Assembly (NCBI GenBank): GCA_030998225.1
Contig: JAPYXD010000723.1
Location: forward strand, 20,186,001 to 20,250,000
Origin: Diplolepis rosae
Lineage: Eukaryota; Arthropoda; Insecta; Hymenoptera; Diplolepididae
Reading direction: 5' to 3'
Length of the DNA stretch: 64,000 bases
Below are positions 33,403 to 46,000 of this stretch, piece by piece (position 1 is the stretch's first letter; each line of letters begins with the position of its first letter). The notes under the pieces were generated by a model. The model made no database searches. It was given only the letters and a program-made list of their open reading frames with translations, and had not been told where the DNA came from. Position numbers and translations under genes: made by a program.

Positions 33403-34189
33403 TTCGTAAAAACCGTTTTTTCTGACTCAGGGGGTCTCAAAACGTAAAGATTTGATGAAAATTTCGAAAGTCATTTTTCACATAAAACCAATACCTTCTC
33501 ATCCATGATGAGAATGTAAAAAAAAGAATTAAAAATACGAAAATATGAAAATAAGAAATTAAACTTTTTAAAAATAAGAAACTAATTCTCTTTCTATTGC
33601 ATACATGTTCAAATTATAATAATTAAATATTGGTTTTTCATTCATGTACTTATCTTTCACTCACAGAAAGTCAATTTAGCAATGCATGTTCACTGTAACC
33701 TATTTTAATATCAAAATGATACTATAAAGCAAAATAAAATACACATAAAGTAACATTGAAACACTTTACACGTCGCTTTTCCTTGCTTTCTTTACCAATT
33801 TTTAATTTTCTTTAATATATATAATTTAAATTTAAATTTTAAAAGCGCGCTTACTGTTTAACGGTAATCTTATTTTCCAATTTATGCAATAAAAAAGCAT
33901 TTATTGAAAACGTATTTGTGAATATACGTTTCATTTTTCAAAAAAGATTTGATTAAATAATAAAATAATTATAATAGAAATATCAGTGTCCAAATTACCC
34001 TAGCGAAATTTGGAATAGAAGGTGCAGGAATAAATACAATAATTTTACTTTTTAGCGGTATAAACTAGGAAAACATCATATACCTGTTATTGAAGGCAGT
34101 GCAGTGGTTCGCCATTTGCGGAACGTCTCTACTGTCAGGGACGTCAGGGTTGACCATTGGTTGAAGTGAGACGCAACTACTTTTATCAC
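33403..34189. other. AT-rich DNA, nothing recognised
   Basis: No supported gene. The first 120 bp (TCTGACTCAGGGGGTCTC and onward) look like the tail of the repeat to the left. Confidence 0.45.
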
Positions 34190-34214
34190 TCTCAGGTATC
34201 ACATGCCCTTAACG
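34190..34214. mobile_element. Lone end of the 347-bp TTAA foldback family
   Basis: The text GTATCACATGCCCTTAA is identical to the right end of the element at 20037-20391, including the TTAA. No partner end was found nearby, so it is a truncated copy. Confidence 0.5.
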
Positions 34215-36345
34215 ACATTGTTGAACAGTTATGTTCGGGATTAGTTTGCAAAGTTGACAACACGTGTTTGTTGAGAATTTTACTTTGAAATCGGCAACTT
34301 CACGATGAACATAGCGGTAGATTGCGCATAGCGTAGAGCAAACGAATATTCGAGCGCTATCTTTTGAAGTTAAATGAATCTCATTTCAATTTGTTTGGAG
34401 TTGTAATTCGTAATTTAATGCTGAAACTTGTAGAGTATCAAAACAACTTCTACTACAGCCACTACTTCAACGAATTTAATTTAATTTAAAAATATTAATT
34501 ACAATATTTTTTTCTACTTAAAAAACTTTTTTCATTCAAACAAATATTTCCCTCTAATCAAAGAATTTATTCGGTTACTATTTAGCTGACTCAAATTTTT
34601 TAAATTGATTCAATCATAAATTGAAAAAACCAAACTATTTGGTTGAATCAAGCGGAGATTTTCTGGGTAAAAGCTTCATCCTCAATTTTCCAGTACTAAT
34701 GACACTTTTACAAATTATTTTAATTTCAACAAAAAGAATGTATAACTTTGTAGATTTTATTATTAAAACATTTAGAAATTACACTTGAATGAGGTTACTG
34801 CTTAGAATAATGAATCTTCCCTCACTTGGTCCTACTGTTAAGTTAAGTATAACAACTCGCTTCGCTTTGAATAAACTCGTGCACCGATATTAGTAATCTT
34901 TCTATTTACACTTCATGTAATTGTTTGTTACATAGTCAAGACGAGTCTGCGTGATATTGTGGCATGCATGCATTGCATGCAAATGATTGTTTATTCAAGA
35001 TCAAGTTTTTCTCTCGTCATCACACGACTTCATTCGCACTAAACACCGCATTAGATTTTCAGTTCACGTACGTTTACAAATAAGCCGTACGTCGAGGCAG
35101 TGACGCGGTTTATTTTGGCAAGACTTAAAACGTCTCATTATCACACCAACCACCTCGTTCATTACTTCTACATCACACCAAGGCCGAGCAAGGATGTAGT
35201 TTGTTCGATCCACCATTGAAAAAAAAAATTAACATTCTTAATCATACTTAAAAATAAATTAATTAAAACTGCTGTTTGCACAATTCAGTCAGTCTCCAGA
35301 TTTGCAATCTTAAAAATTTGATTTTCATAAATATGTTTTCTCATTTGTTCAGCTTTAACAAAATACTAAATGCGAAATCATCTTAAACTTATCATCACTT
35401 AAATGAAAGGTACGCTTTTTGGATAAAAAAATAAAAATGGTACATGTAAGAAGATCGATGTATGGTACGTACACACTTAGACTCTTTTAAATAATTAATA
35501 CACACTTAACCATAACGAATAAAATAAACCTTTAAACTCAAAACTCTTCGAACGTGGTAAGAATTTCTTTTATTCACTTACTGTTGCTAATCTATTCTTG
35601 ATTTAAATTATATACGGTTCGATTCTTTTTTTCTTTCACCCTTCTTTTCCCTTTATTTTCTTCTAGCCAATCCACGATTTTCTAAATTCAGTCCCTTTTC
35701 ACCAAATCCCAGCATAATTACTATTCAAATTTTCGAGACACGAGCGATCGCCATTATACAATCTTAACAATCTTAGGTAAAAGATTTCTGAACCTACTCG
35801 TACCGTACATTACATAGTACTAGAAAAACAGAACAATGGAAGATACGATGCGGAAGGTAATAGGATACTTAAATACTCGTGAAGCTCGGAACGTTTTCAT
35901 TGTAGACGTTTTTTCCAAACGTCGGTAAAAGTCAGTATAAAAATGAAATCAGTGTTACTCGACAGTCTTTGAAAATACTTTGCACGACTAAAATTTCTAA
36001 TTCTAACCCAGAAAGCACTACATCCCTAAAACATGTTTTTAGTTTTTATATAATGAATCTTAGTAAAATATAATTGTTAGGTTCATATAATCCGTCGGAA
36101 AATAAAATAATTCGTTTGAGGAAATATTGTTCAGTCGTGCAAATTTTTCATAGTTGGGACAAGTGTACATAATCACAATAGTTTAATTCTCAATGGAGAG
36201 GATGAATACACAATTTTTGTAATTCATTTCTCCGCGCAGTCATGTCTGGCTGAGACACTGTAAACTAAGTGTGAATGTAAAGTTCTGTCAAATTGCAGAA
36301 GTGCGCGGGTCACATGAAGAACTCAGTGGATCGGCTAACATGCAG
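34215..36345 (-). other. Region downstream of golgin A7; possible long 3' UTR
   Basis: Lies 3' of the minus-strand golgin A7 stop. From about 34800 the sequence is more complex than ordinary intergenic DNA here, which would fit a long 3' UTR, but I cannot fix a poly(A) site. No coding frame is recognisable. Confidence 0.35.
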
Positions 36346-37253
36346 TCACGATGCTGGCCTGTCTAAGATTGAAATCTCTATTAATCTAAGACCACGTGTT
36401 GTGGGATCTGTTAAAAGTAAACCTCGTGGCCTGTAGACTCTATCATTTTGCTCACTCACGAATTTTGCTACTTTTCGCAAACACTTCTCGTAATGAGTTT
36501 CGGTGCACATGTAGATGAGGTAGCCCGTGAGACAAGCGAGACAACTTTCGCAGTACGTTGAACAACTAGCTCGTTCTGCTTCAGCGAAATAGTTATTCAA
36601 TTGCTTGATAGTATACTCAAATGCCTGCCTATCTATCTATAAAATGAAAAAATTTAGCATCATTAGTTTGATGTAACTTAATTATATAGGACTTTTGAAT
36701 AAAGTAAGTTTTATTATTGTTTTCGAGTTTTTTAAAAAAATCTTAGCATAAAATATAAGTTATGATTCAATGTAAGTAAGTTGGGGTAGACACATAAATC
36801 GCTGAAAAAGTTCCCGGGAATTTCAAGGCCTTCAAAAATGTTTTTCAGTTATTAAAAAATGTTTCTGACAAATAATTAATATAATATTGTAAATGATACA
36901 AAAGGAAAAATTATTTCAAAAGCATTCAATAGATATTTCAATATTTGAAAATATGTTGAGATTTACAAAATTATAAGGGGAATTCGATTATATTCCAAAT
37001 ATTTTATGGAAATTAAAAAAAAATAATTAGATTATTTTGAAGCTTTTCAAATTCTTTGTAAAAACCTTACTTGGATGTAAAATAAAAATAAATTCATTTC
37101 TTTAGTGAGATAGATACTCACTCTGTCTTCTAAATCTGGAGGAAACCGAGTCTGGAATTTGACCATAGTACCCTCGCTATAATCTCGTTGGATAAACACT
37201 TTTTGACAATTTGGTGGAGGTCCTCCACCAGCTTGACCTCTCCCACTTGACAT
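36346..37253 (-). CDS. Golga7: Golgin subfamily A member 7 (GCP16) homologue
   Basis: Two coding exons on the minus strand: 37253-37122 (Met at 37253, donor GTGAGT) and 36636-36346 (acceptor TTTTATAG, stop at 36346). Joined in phase 0 they give 140 residues, against about 137 in human GOLGA7. Landmarks: [20 protein letters not shown], then [20 protein letters not shown] across the junction, the Cys-rich [30 protein letters not shown] and [20 protein letters not shown]. In other animals this small Golgi-membrane protein is palmitoylated and acts as cofactor of a DHHC9-type Ras palmitoyltransferase; the clustered Cys residues fit that. The Met is preceded by in-frame sequence and a strong acceptor (exon top 37286), so a separate 5' non-coding exon lies further right. 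The protein is highly conserved, so the call is firm. Confidence 0.95.
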
Positions 37254-37286
37254 GTCTTCCAGAGGCGTCAAAGCTGAATGATTTTC

Positions 37287-38310
37287 CTGAATTAAAGCAT
37301 TAACAAATAAGTAACTTAAAACCAAGCAAGATAAAATATTCTGTCTCAATATTAGTATGTTCATGGAGAAATAAAAACCCATATTCGAATAATGCAAAAA
37401 TCTAATTTTGAGGCGATAGCACTAGGAGTGCATACACACATTTGAATGGCGTAATTTCACCCTAATAATTGTGCTTTAACAGATTTTAAATCATCTCTGG
37501 TTTCTGCTGGTTTCAATTTAGGGAATTTATGACTGGAAAGGAGTTCAAAAATAAAAGCTTCGATTGAAACTAATGGGAAAGTAATCAAATATGCAATCCA
37601 AAATTATGATATTAACTATTATCTAGACTAGACTAATGAGTAACATGTAACTATTTACTGTCAAAAATAGATAATTTGCAATAAATTATCAGGTGATTAC
37701 AAGTGATACATTATGAAACTAAAGCAAAACATATTTCTAATGCTTGCTGCGTCAACTACTGTTTGGGTGTTCCAAAACATTTTTAAATCATTAAAAGTTA
37801 GTGTTTCTTTCGAAAAATTTATGAATAATTGTGATATGCTCATAAAGAACTTTTGTTTTAAAAGAAGACATTGCCGATAGAATATTTTATAAAAATCACT
37901 TTCAAAACCACTTAACCAGTTTCACAGCGTTGTAAATGATCTTTTTGGCTCGCAATTTATCTTTATCACTAATAACATTTTTTATTAAAGCCTTCTACAG
38001 AAATGAAGGATAAACCGATAAATAGATACTATTTCTAATAACTTTCTAAATGTGTACAGCTTCAAATTTTTAATATACCTTCACTAGCAGTTAATGCAGG
38101 GAATACGTGCCAAGAAGCGTTTAACAACTTGATGAAGAGGTCGAAAAAACTGAAACATTTTTGCAATAAAATAAGTTCAGTTGACGCAAATTATTCTCCT
38201 GTCACTATTATATAGATAATTAATTTAAAGCATTACAACATCAAAACTTCTTTAACGGTATGTTACTTCTAATACATTATTTGAATGACTACAAAAATCT
38301 ATATATATAT
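37287..38310. other. Intron or intergenic DNA, nothing recognised
   Basis: Upstream of the first coding exon of golgin A7 and probably part of its 5' intron. AT-rich, no protein or RNA gene seen. Confidence 0.45.
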
Positions 38311-38920
38311 ACTGCCGGTCGAAATTATTTGTTCACTTGTTGTTTCAGCTATTCATAAAGTTTCCTGATTTTTATAATAACAAGTTGGATTTTTTTTCCC
38401 ATGATAGCATGAAACCTAATAAAAATGTTGCATTTAATGAGCCGAAGTTGAAGGTAAAATGTTAATTTTATAAAAAATTTATTGCAAAAACGTCAAATTT
38501 TAATCTTCTTGAAAAATATTTATAGCTCTGAAATTAATTAAGATTTCTTGAAGTTTTTGGTCTCATTTGAAAGATAAGTCTTCACAGTATTCTGCTAACT
38601 AATCAAGATATTTTCAGATTTTATCTTGATAAGTTAGAAAAATACTATGAAGACTTATCTTCAAAATGAGACCAGCAATTTTCTTAAATCTTAATTAATT
38701 TCATTGTTATTAATATTTTTCAAAAATATCGAAATTTGATGTTTTTTGAAATATATTTTTATAAAATTAACATTTTACCTTCAACTTGGGCTCATTAGAT
38801 GCAAAATTTTATTAGGTTTCATGCTATCATGGGGAAAAAAATCCAACTTGTTATTATAAAAATTAAGACACTTTAGGAATATTTGAAACAACAGGTGAAA
38901 AATTAATTTTAGCAGGTAGT
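38311..38920. mobile_element. 610-bp palindromic element in TA-rich site
   Basis: Inverted arms run from ACTGCCGGTCGAAATTATTT (left) to, read inward from the right, ACTACCTGCTAAAATTAATT. They pair about a centre near 38616: AGGTAAAATGTTAATTTTAT near 38452 matches its reverse near 38772. The flanks are (TA)n, so a TA target duplication is likely but cannot be proved. The loop AGATATTTTCAGATTTTATC is short. No transposase. This looks like a Tc1/mariner-type foldback. Confidence 0.7.
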
Positions 38921-38981
38921 GTATATATAAATGTGTAATTGGCAAAGTGATTCATTGAAAAACTGGGTTGCTTAAATCCAA

Positions 38982-39947
38982 CACGGAGAAAAATATAGAA
39001 CTGACAAATTTCTTTTTGCCGTCTCAACAAAATTTTGGTTCTCCTTACAAAAAGTTTTGTCAAGCAAAAAGCAATAACAAACTCTTTTGTTGGTTCAACA
39101 AATAGGTTTATTGGGAAAACTGAAAATTTGTTGGGAAAGCAAAAAAGTTTTGTCAGTTCTATATCAACAATCTGGTTGGTTAAGGGGGGAAGTACGTTTA
39201 GACACTTCAAAAAATCGATTTTTTTTTATTGTTTTAATCGATAGATATATCGCCTAAGAATATCATGTTAAAGTTTCAAAAGCTAATTCTCCAAATTTTG
39301 GAAGAGATCTTTAGTATCTCCCTTTACATCTCCCTTTAGTAAGTTCTTTTTCTCTTGACCACAAACTTTAAACGGCCTTTTCTCGAAACCATGTTTTTTA
39401 AAATTGCGTAAGTGATAATAAAAAAACTAGTGAAGCGATTTTCATCATTTAGCATTCATTTTAAAGAGCATAAAAACTGTTCTATATAGACTAAAGATTA
39501 AAAAAACAAATTATTTTGGGACCATTTTTGACTGGAAGTACAACGAAATTTTTCGTCAAAATCGTAATTTTTTTTTTTGAGCCTATTTTGAAGGGTTAAT
39601 TTTCGAATTTCGCAAATATTTTAGTCTATCTACTAAAAAAAACCCTCTCGAGTAAGAAAATGTTTGGTTTGTTGATTTCAGATGAAAATTGCAGCCAGCA
39701 TCGTTTACGCAATTTACGACGTCAGCGACGACATGGCTTTTAAGATCCTTGAAAAATTTGTTAATTTTCAACTTTCACTTTTGTAGAATATGTTTTTTTT
39801 CAACCTCAAACATCGCCTAAAATAAATATTATACTGATTTAAAAAGAACTGTCTTCATTTCCTTACAAATCAGTTGCAAAAAGACCTTTTTATTCGTCCT
39901 CTAAAGGTACTTCCCCCCTTAAAACACAACAATTTTTTTTCTCCGTG
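38982..39947. mobile_element. CACGGAG-ended MITE split by a TTAA element
   Basis: Outer ends CACGGAGAAAAA and TTTTTTCTCCGTG are inverted. The left body repeats TTTTGTTGGTTCAACAAA-like words. It is interrupted at a TTAA by the 39180-39922 element; outside that insert only about 230 bp belong to this MITE. Confidence 0.6.
39180..39922. mobile_element. TTAA element with GGGGGGAAGTAC ends
   Basis: TTAA at 39180-39183 and 39919-39922 bounds inverted ends GGGGGGAAGTACGTTTAGA and, read inward from the right, GGGGGGAAGTACCTTTAGA. About 735 bp between the TTAA sites, with no recognisable transposase. It is inserted in the CACGGAG element. Confidence 0.75.
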
Positions 39948-42900
39948 AATATTTTTCTAATTGTAAGCAGAAATTATACTTTTTTTAAATATTAGACAAA
40001 AAACTCGACCAAATCACATACTATAGAGGGGATATTAATTTAAATTCATAATCCTTAAATTTATATGATTTACAAATGTCAAAATTGAAGGATTTAACAC
40101 TAACTCAACAATTTAGAATAGTTACCGATTCGCAGATCGGAATAAATTCAATAGGGAAAATGTATTGCAGATAATGCGATTAAGGAAATAGCTGAGAAAC
40201 AAATGCCTGATTTTTTAAGAGTAAAAGTACATAAACTATACCAGTTTTTATTCCCCTTGAGTGCAGAAATATACCATGACAGTAGATTCAAATATATTTG
40301 TCATATTTTACTCAACGACTATTTAATGGATGACAGAGTTTCTCTAAACAAAGCTTTAATTAACTACAAAACCTACAAATAAACACATTAAACGAAATGA
40401 TTGATGGAAAACTATAAATAATAGATACTTGGAGTGTAAAAACTGTTAAAATTAAAAAATAGAATTCTGTGCAAGCTATTGCAAAAAGAAGTTAATCTTA
40501 ATTATCTTACTTGTCAGGTCTGTTTCAAAATAAATAATCATCTCCAAGAAACTGCTGTAGATGCCATCTCATGAAGTGAAAATGAAATTGTTCTAAGAAT
40601 TCATGTTGGAGCCACGTATGTTCTAATGTATGAATTTAATAATAGAACACCCTAATTTATAGTAGATTCGTTAAGCTACTGATTTAGGAAAGAAGTTGAT
40701 ATTTTGTCTGAATTCCAATCTTGGACTGATGATTTTCAAATTCCTTCTGAATCCGAAATGAAATCAATATTGATAAGATTAAACGTAAAAAGTGGATAAA
40801 TTATGTGAATTGATAATTAATGAATCGTTAATTTTGATATATACTTGAATTTGAAAGCAAATCGCAATGGTAAGAAGGATGAGATGGTGAACAAATCACA
40901 GAAATATAGGATTAAATCATTAATTTTCTACTCGGACCGTTATTATTCAATTAAGAAATCCATTTACATCTTTCGGATTTAAAATTTTCAATTTCGTAAT
41001 TACATATAATTTTTGTCAAATATACTAATCTATATCAAATAATATTTCTACCATTTGTTACCGTGACTTCAAAATTTATCATAAAACAGACTCACCTGAA
41101 ACACAAGAAAAATTAAATTTTTGAAACTTTCAATTAGAAAAATTGTAGAAATATTGAGTAATTTTTCTTTAAGTTTTAAAGACAGTAAAAAAATACCAAG
41201 ATTTAAAATGAAAGAGTATTATGAAATCTTTGTAATGTATCGATAACGTCATAAGACGTTAAATAAGGTTGAATATATTCATATTGTGATTCAAATTATT
41301 TTATTAGAAAATACAGTAGTTTTTACTGAAAAAATCCCCTTTGGTAAAAAGAAATAACAGTTCAACAAAATATCAATCCAAGCTTAATAAAATAAATATC
41401 TTATAAATGATTGTACATTATATTAATTATCATTAACTTCTTAGCTAACACGGAAATGATAAATCCAATTAACAATTACAACTTCACCCATAAAGCATCA
41501 AAATCTCAATATTCTGAATCATCGACAACACGAAATTATTTATACTGTGACGAGAATATGCATCATTGTCCTTCTTATTGTTTAATGGAATTGTTTGATA
41601 AATAGATCAATCGTAAAATATCATCTTTTAAATAAAAACTACATTTAAAATAATAAGCAGCTAATACCAAGAAATATAAATACTTGATGAATACTAAACT
41701 TATACACGCTGTAGTAAAACTAACCACAAAACCGCACCCACGCATTTCACTTGTATTAGAAAAAAAAAGTAAATATTATTTAGAAAATAGTTTCATTTTT
41801 AAATATTATTTGTGATTAGAAAAAAAGGGCATTTCAAAATGTAAATTTTTCTTGAGGGTTGAAAAAATTTACAGTTAGAATGACAAATTCTAGAGAAACA
41901 GGAAGCACTTACCAGGGGCATTTTGAGCTTCGTCGTGGAAGAGGTGATAAGATATGGTTAATAAAATGTTCTCCGAGACAATCACTAATTTCCACTTTCA
42001 CTGGAATCCGATTTTGCTTGATTTTATAGTCAAATTTTACCTGAAACTGCAAAAATACTACATTCAGCTAAAAACGGACGTACGTTTATTGTACAGACCC
42101 GTGGCCATTGATAATGCGCGCGCATTTCGGATTTCGCGCGAAATGTAGATTAAAATAAAATATATAAATATCCTTCTATCTAACAACCGTATTAACTTAA
42201 TAAATTATAGGCATGAAAAGCTTGAATTTAGTCAACTAATGTTTCTCAATTTCATAGAATTTTTTTTCTCACCATAATTCTAGCGTCTAATTTTAAATAG
42301 CTTCAAACTTATGTTTGCTCACTTTGGCAAATAAAATTTTGACGTTTGAGTGCAGAAACCAAAAAATATTGAATTTTCAAAATTTGAGTGCTAGCCTATT
42401 CACGCTTGCACAACAAAATTTATTATATTTTAGAAAATATTTTACCAATTGTTTGGTCAACATTTGATTACATTTAAAACCTGCTTCTTACGTTGGGACG
42501 TTGAAATATGCCCAAAGTAAATGTAACGCAATGAGTGAATTAAAAAATGAATATCAGCAGTAAAAAACCTTCTGAATCCCAAAGAAACAAAAATAATTTA
42601 CGTATAATTCAAGGTTAATGAATTTTAAATTTTTTATTTAGAATAAATAGTAACAGAATGGTAAATTAAAAATCTCTGGTAACGTACATATAAGGTAATC
42701 TGCGTGACATAACTGTAAATGATTGAACAACTCTGCACGTAAGGTTTACAGTTTGAATTGGAAATTCTTTCACCTTACATCCAATTTCAAATTTATCGGG
42801 TTTTTAATCAGGAGTGTAAATATCATTTAGACAATTTAGACCAAAAAAATTATCTCTTAAACTTCCCGGGTTCATATAAAACTAACAACTTTAGAAGCAA

Positions 42901-43046
42901 ACGGACCAATCATATGAACGCAAGGCAGTGCCACCTGATGGTAATAAATAACACTAATGAGCTGTCAAGACATCAGCTGGATTAGTGTGGTAAATTTTCA
43001 TAAAATTTCTGTTTAATAAGTAAATAATCGAAATTAGCATTTAAAA
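39948..43046. other. Intergenic region between golgin A7 and dynactin
   Basis: No gene recognised. One patch differs: 42085-42150 is CG-rich (ATAATGCGCGCGCATTTCGG and TTCGCGCG) in very AT-rich DNA. It could be a promoter of golgin A7 (leftward) or of dynactin (rightward, starting at 43047). No TATA or initiator can be argued. A short open frame at 42758-42985 has no recognisable content. Confidence 0.4.
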
Positions 43047-46000
43047 ATGTCATATAAGGTTGGTCAAAGGGTAGAAGTCTCCGGTAAAGAATGTCAGGGA
43101 GTGATTGCATATATTGGCCATCCTTCGTTTGCATCCGGAAAATGGATTGGAGTGATTCTTGACGAACCAAAAGGAAAGAACAATGGAACTATTAAAGGGC
43201 AGGTTTATTTTAAGGTGAATATTAATGATAATAACTTTTATCACCGCATTGAGAAGAAAGCCCTCTTATAAAGAATGTTTGAATTTTATTTGTATGATTA
43301 TTGACATTGGATTGACGAGTTGGGTTTCTAGAGCGGTGTTTGTTTCTGACGCTTTGACAGATTGTAAACATTGATTTTTAAGTCTAAAAAATGAAAATAG
43401 TCGTTTTATGAATCCTATTTCCTTATCTTAGATCATTTACCTTTGAAACTACATTTTGAGTCATTTTTATTCTGACCGTTTTCTGTCTCCATCATTTTCA
43501 AATGTAGATTGTATTTTATTTATCATAGGTTAACTTTCACTTGGTTTACACATATATAAAAATAAATATCTTCTAGATAGTAAACCGTTAAAAAAATATA
43601 CAGATATTTGTAAAGTGAGTACATTTTTTGAATAAAAAATTGTATGCACTTTTTAAATTTCTTTTTCTGATAAATTAAATCGCAAAATCTCACTGTAAGG
43701 TAAACTTTTAATAATCACCATAAATTAACCTACAACCAAAATGAGGATGATTATTGATATTTTTATTTATTGTTTTTCTTCTGGCTTCTTTTTCTTTTAA
43801 TACACTTTAAGAATTTGCTTAATATCAAATATTGTTATCAGTGTACCGAGAATCATGGAATGTTCGTGCGGCAGTCTCAAATCATCTTACTGGATGAGTC
43901 TGGGAATAGAACAGACCCAGTCAGTCCTTTATCAGCAGGAAGTAGTGCCACAACTCCTGATGACACTGGAGCTGCGAGGGCCAGAAGTCGTCTTAATAGG
44001 TAAATAAAAATCACTGAAAAAATCTTTACTGATTTGACTTCTAAACAAGAAAGAAGTTTCCTATACAAACTTGACATGAAACTTTTTTCTTGACCTATTC
44101 CAGCTTGATAAAATTTTTAAAGCTTGGAAAACGTAAAATACAATCTAAAGAAATATTATACATTATTGGATATATCTGTTAAATATTTTTACGCTAGCAT
44201 CAGCATTCGAAGAAGGAATGAGCCTACTGCGTAAGTTTTCACAATGATTCTTAAATTAACAATTGAAACAAATTAAGATTTTGAACAAGGTTTTATTAAA
44301 CTAAAAAAGTGTTGAATTATAAAAATTACTGTGTCATAATTATGTTATTAATTCCACTAAAATATTGATAGTTAGAATGGTTCAATTAATAAAATCTTAA
44401 CACCTGTACGCTGCTCTTAATAGTGTTAGAAGAAAAACATCCCCAGCGCAAGTTATTCGTCAGCAAACTGACAAACTATCTGGGTAAGAATGCCAGACTT
44501 AAGTATTCTAGGTACAAGTTCGCGCTTCCTGTGCTTTTTGTAATTCAAGTATCACGAGCTTTTATTTTTTTTATGTCACCTGTTTTCTATATCGTTGACG
44601 AATGTCGACTCTATAAAATCTAAAAGATAGGCCAAGTTTTTTACTAAAGTATTTATATAGTTCGAATGTTTTCGAATGTTTATTTAAAATTAAAGTTTTA
44701 CCTGAAAACATCTACATTTTTAATGAATTGAGTGGCCTCATATCATAGACGGACATCTGTTGTTTTTTTTTTTTATAGAAACCGATTTCAGCATTGAAAA
44801 CAGCGAGAAAAATCCAATAAGAATCCACTGCTAACTAAGTTCAGATTTTGGCGACAGATATCCGTCTTTGATATAAGGCCACTCAATTGCATATATTACA
44901 TTTTGTTTAGAGCTAATTTCAGAGTCGACATCCTGGTGAAATGCTTTACTGTAAAACGGATAGATATGTAATTATGCAATCTAAACCGAAAGATAAAAAA
45001 TATCAACTGAATTTTGCATACTACTTTTGCATGTAATAATTAATTTAATCTAAAGAATTCTTCAAAATTCGAATTTGTTAAATAAATAAGTGTTTTGATT
45101 TGTGAATTATAACTATTCTGCAAATGGACACAAAATTTATGTATAGCAATGCTTTATGTCTTTTATAATCTTTGAAAAATTGCTTCTGCACTATCTGGCC
45201 ATGATCTTTATTAAAATTCGCGAGATCTTTAAATATTTTTGATTTAAAGATCATCTTAAACTTTGTAAACTATTCATTTTTAATAATCTTTTCTATACAA
45301 ATAAAATATGAGATTCAAAATAAAAATTGTGCAAAATTAGCGTATTGATCGTGTAATTTGTTGTTGTCTTTGTTTTTAGGTTCATGTTAGTTGATTTTGG
45401 TTTTATTTTTCACAGTTCACGGCTGTCATTAGCCGGAAGCAGGACTCAATTAAGTGCCCCAAGTACTGAAAATTTAAGCACTTCAACATATGAACGCAAA
45501 GATGTTGGCGAATCTCATATTCCAGCACCTACAACGAGTAAACGATCCTCGTTTGTTGAGGTATTATTTTATTATAGCTGGAAAATTATGATCAAAAAGC
45601 TCAATATGGTTATATTTTTTTCTTTATAGTGATTCTTATACTAATTTTTAAAGTTGTAAATTATAATGCTGCCAAAATTGATTTTTAATTAATTTAGCAT
45701 AGTTTTGAAAAATGTATAAAGTTAAAATTTGCAATATTTGCAAAGCACAGGCTGCAACTTTTGTCTAAATCATTTTACACCTGAAAGACCCTTGATGAAG
45801 ATTTTCTATATCTATAATTTCAAAGAATTTCAAAATTTGAGAAACACCATTTTATCAAAAAACAGTAATATAAATATCTTGAGAAATTTGAGTCTATAAA
45901 TACAGACTAGTTTTTAGTTTGGAGATCTAAAATTTATTCTATTTCTAATTTGTAAACTATTAAAATACTTAATTCATTGTTAAAATCAATTCCTCTAATT

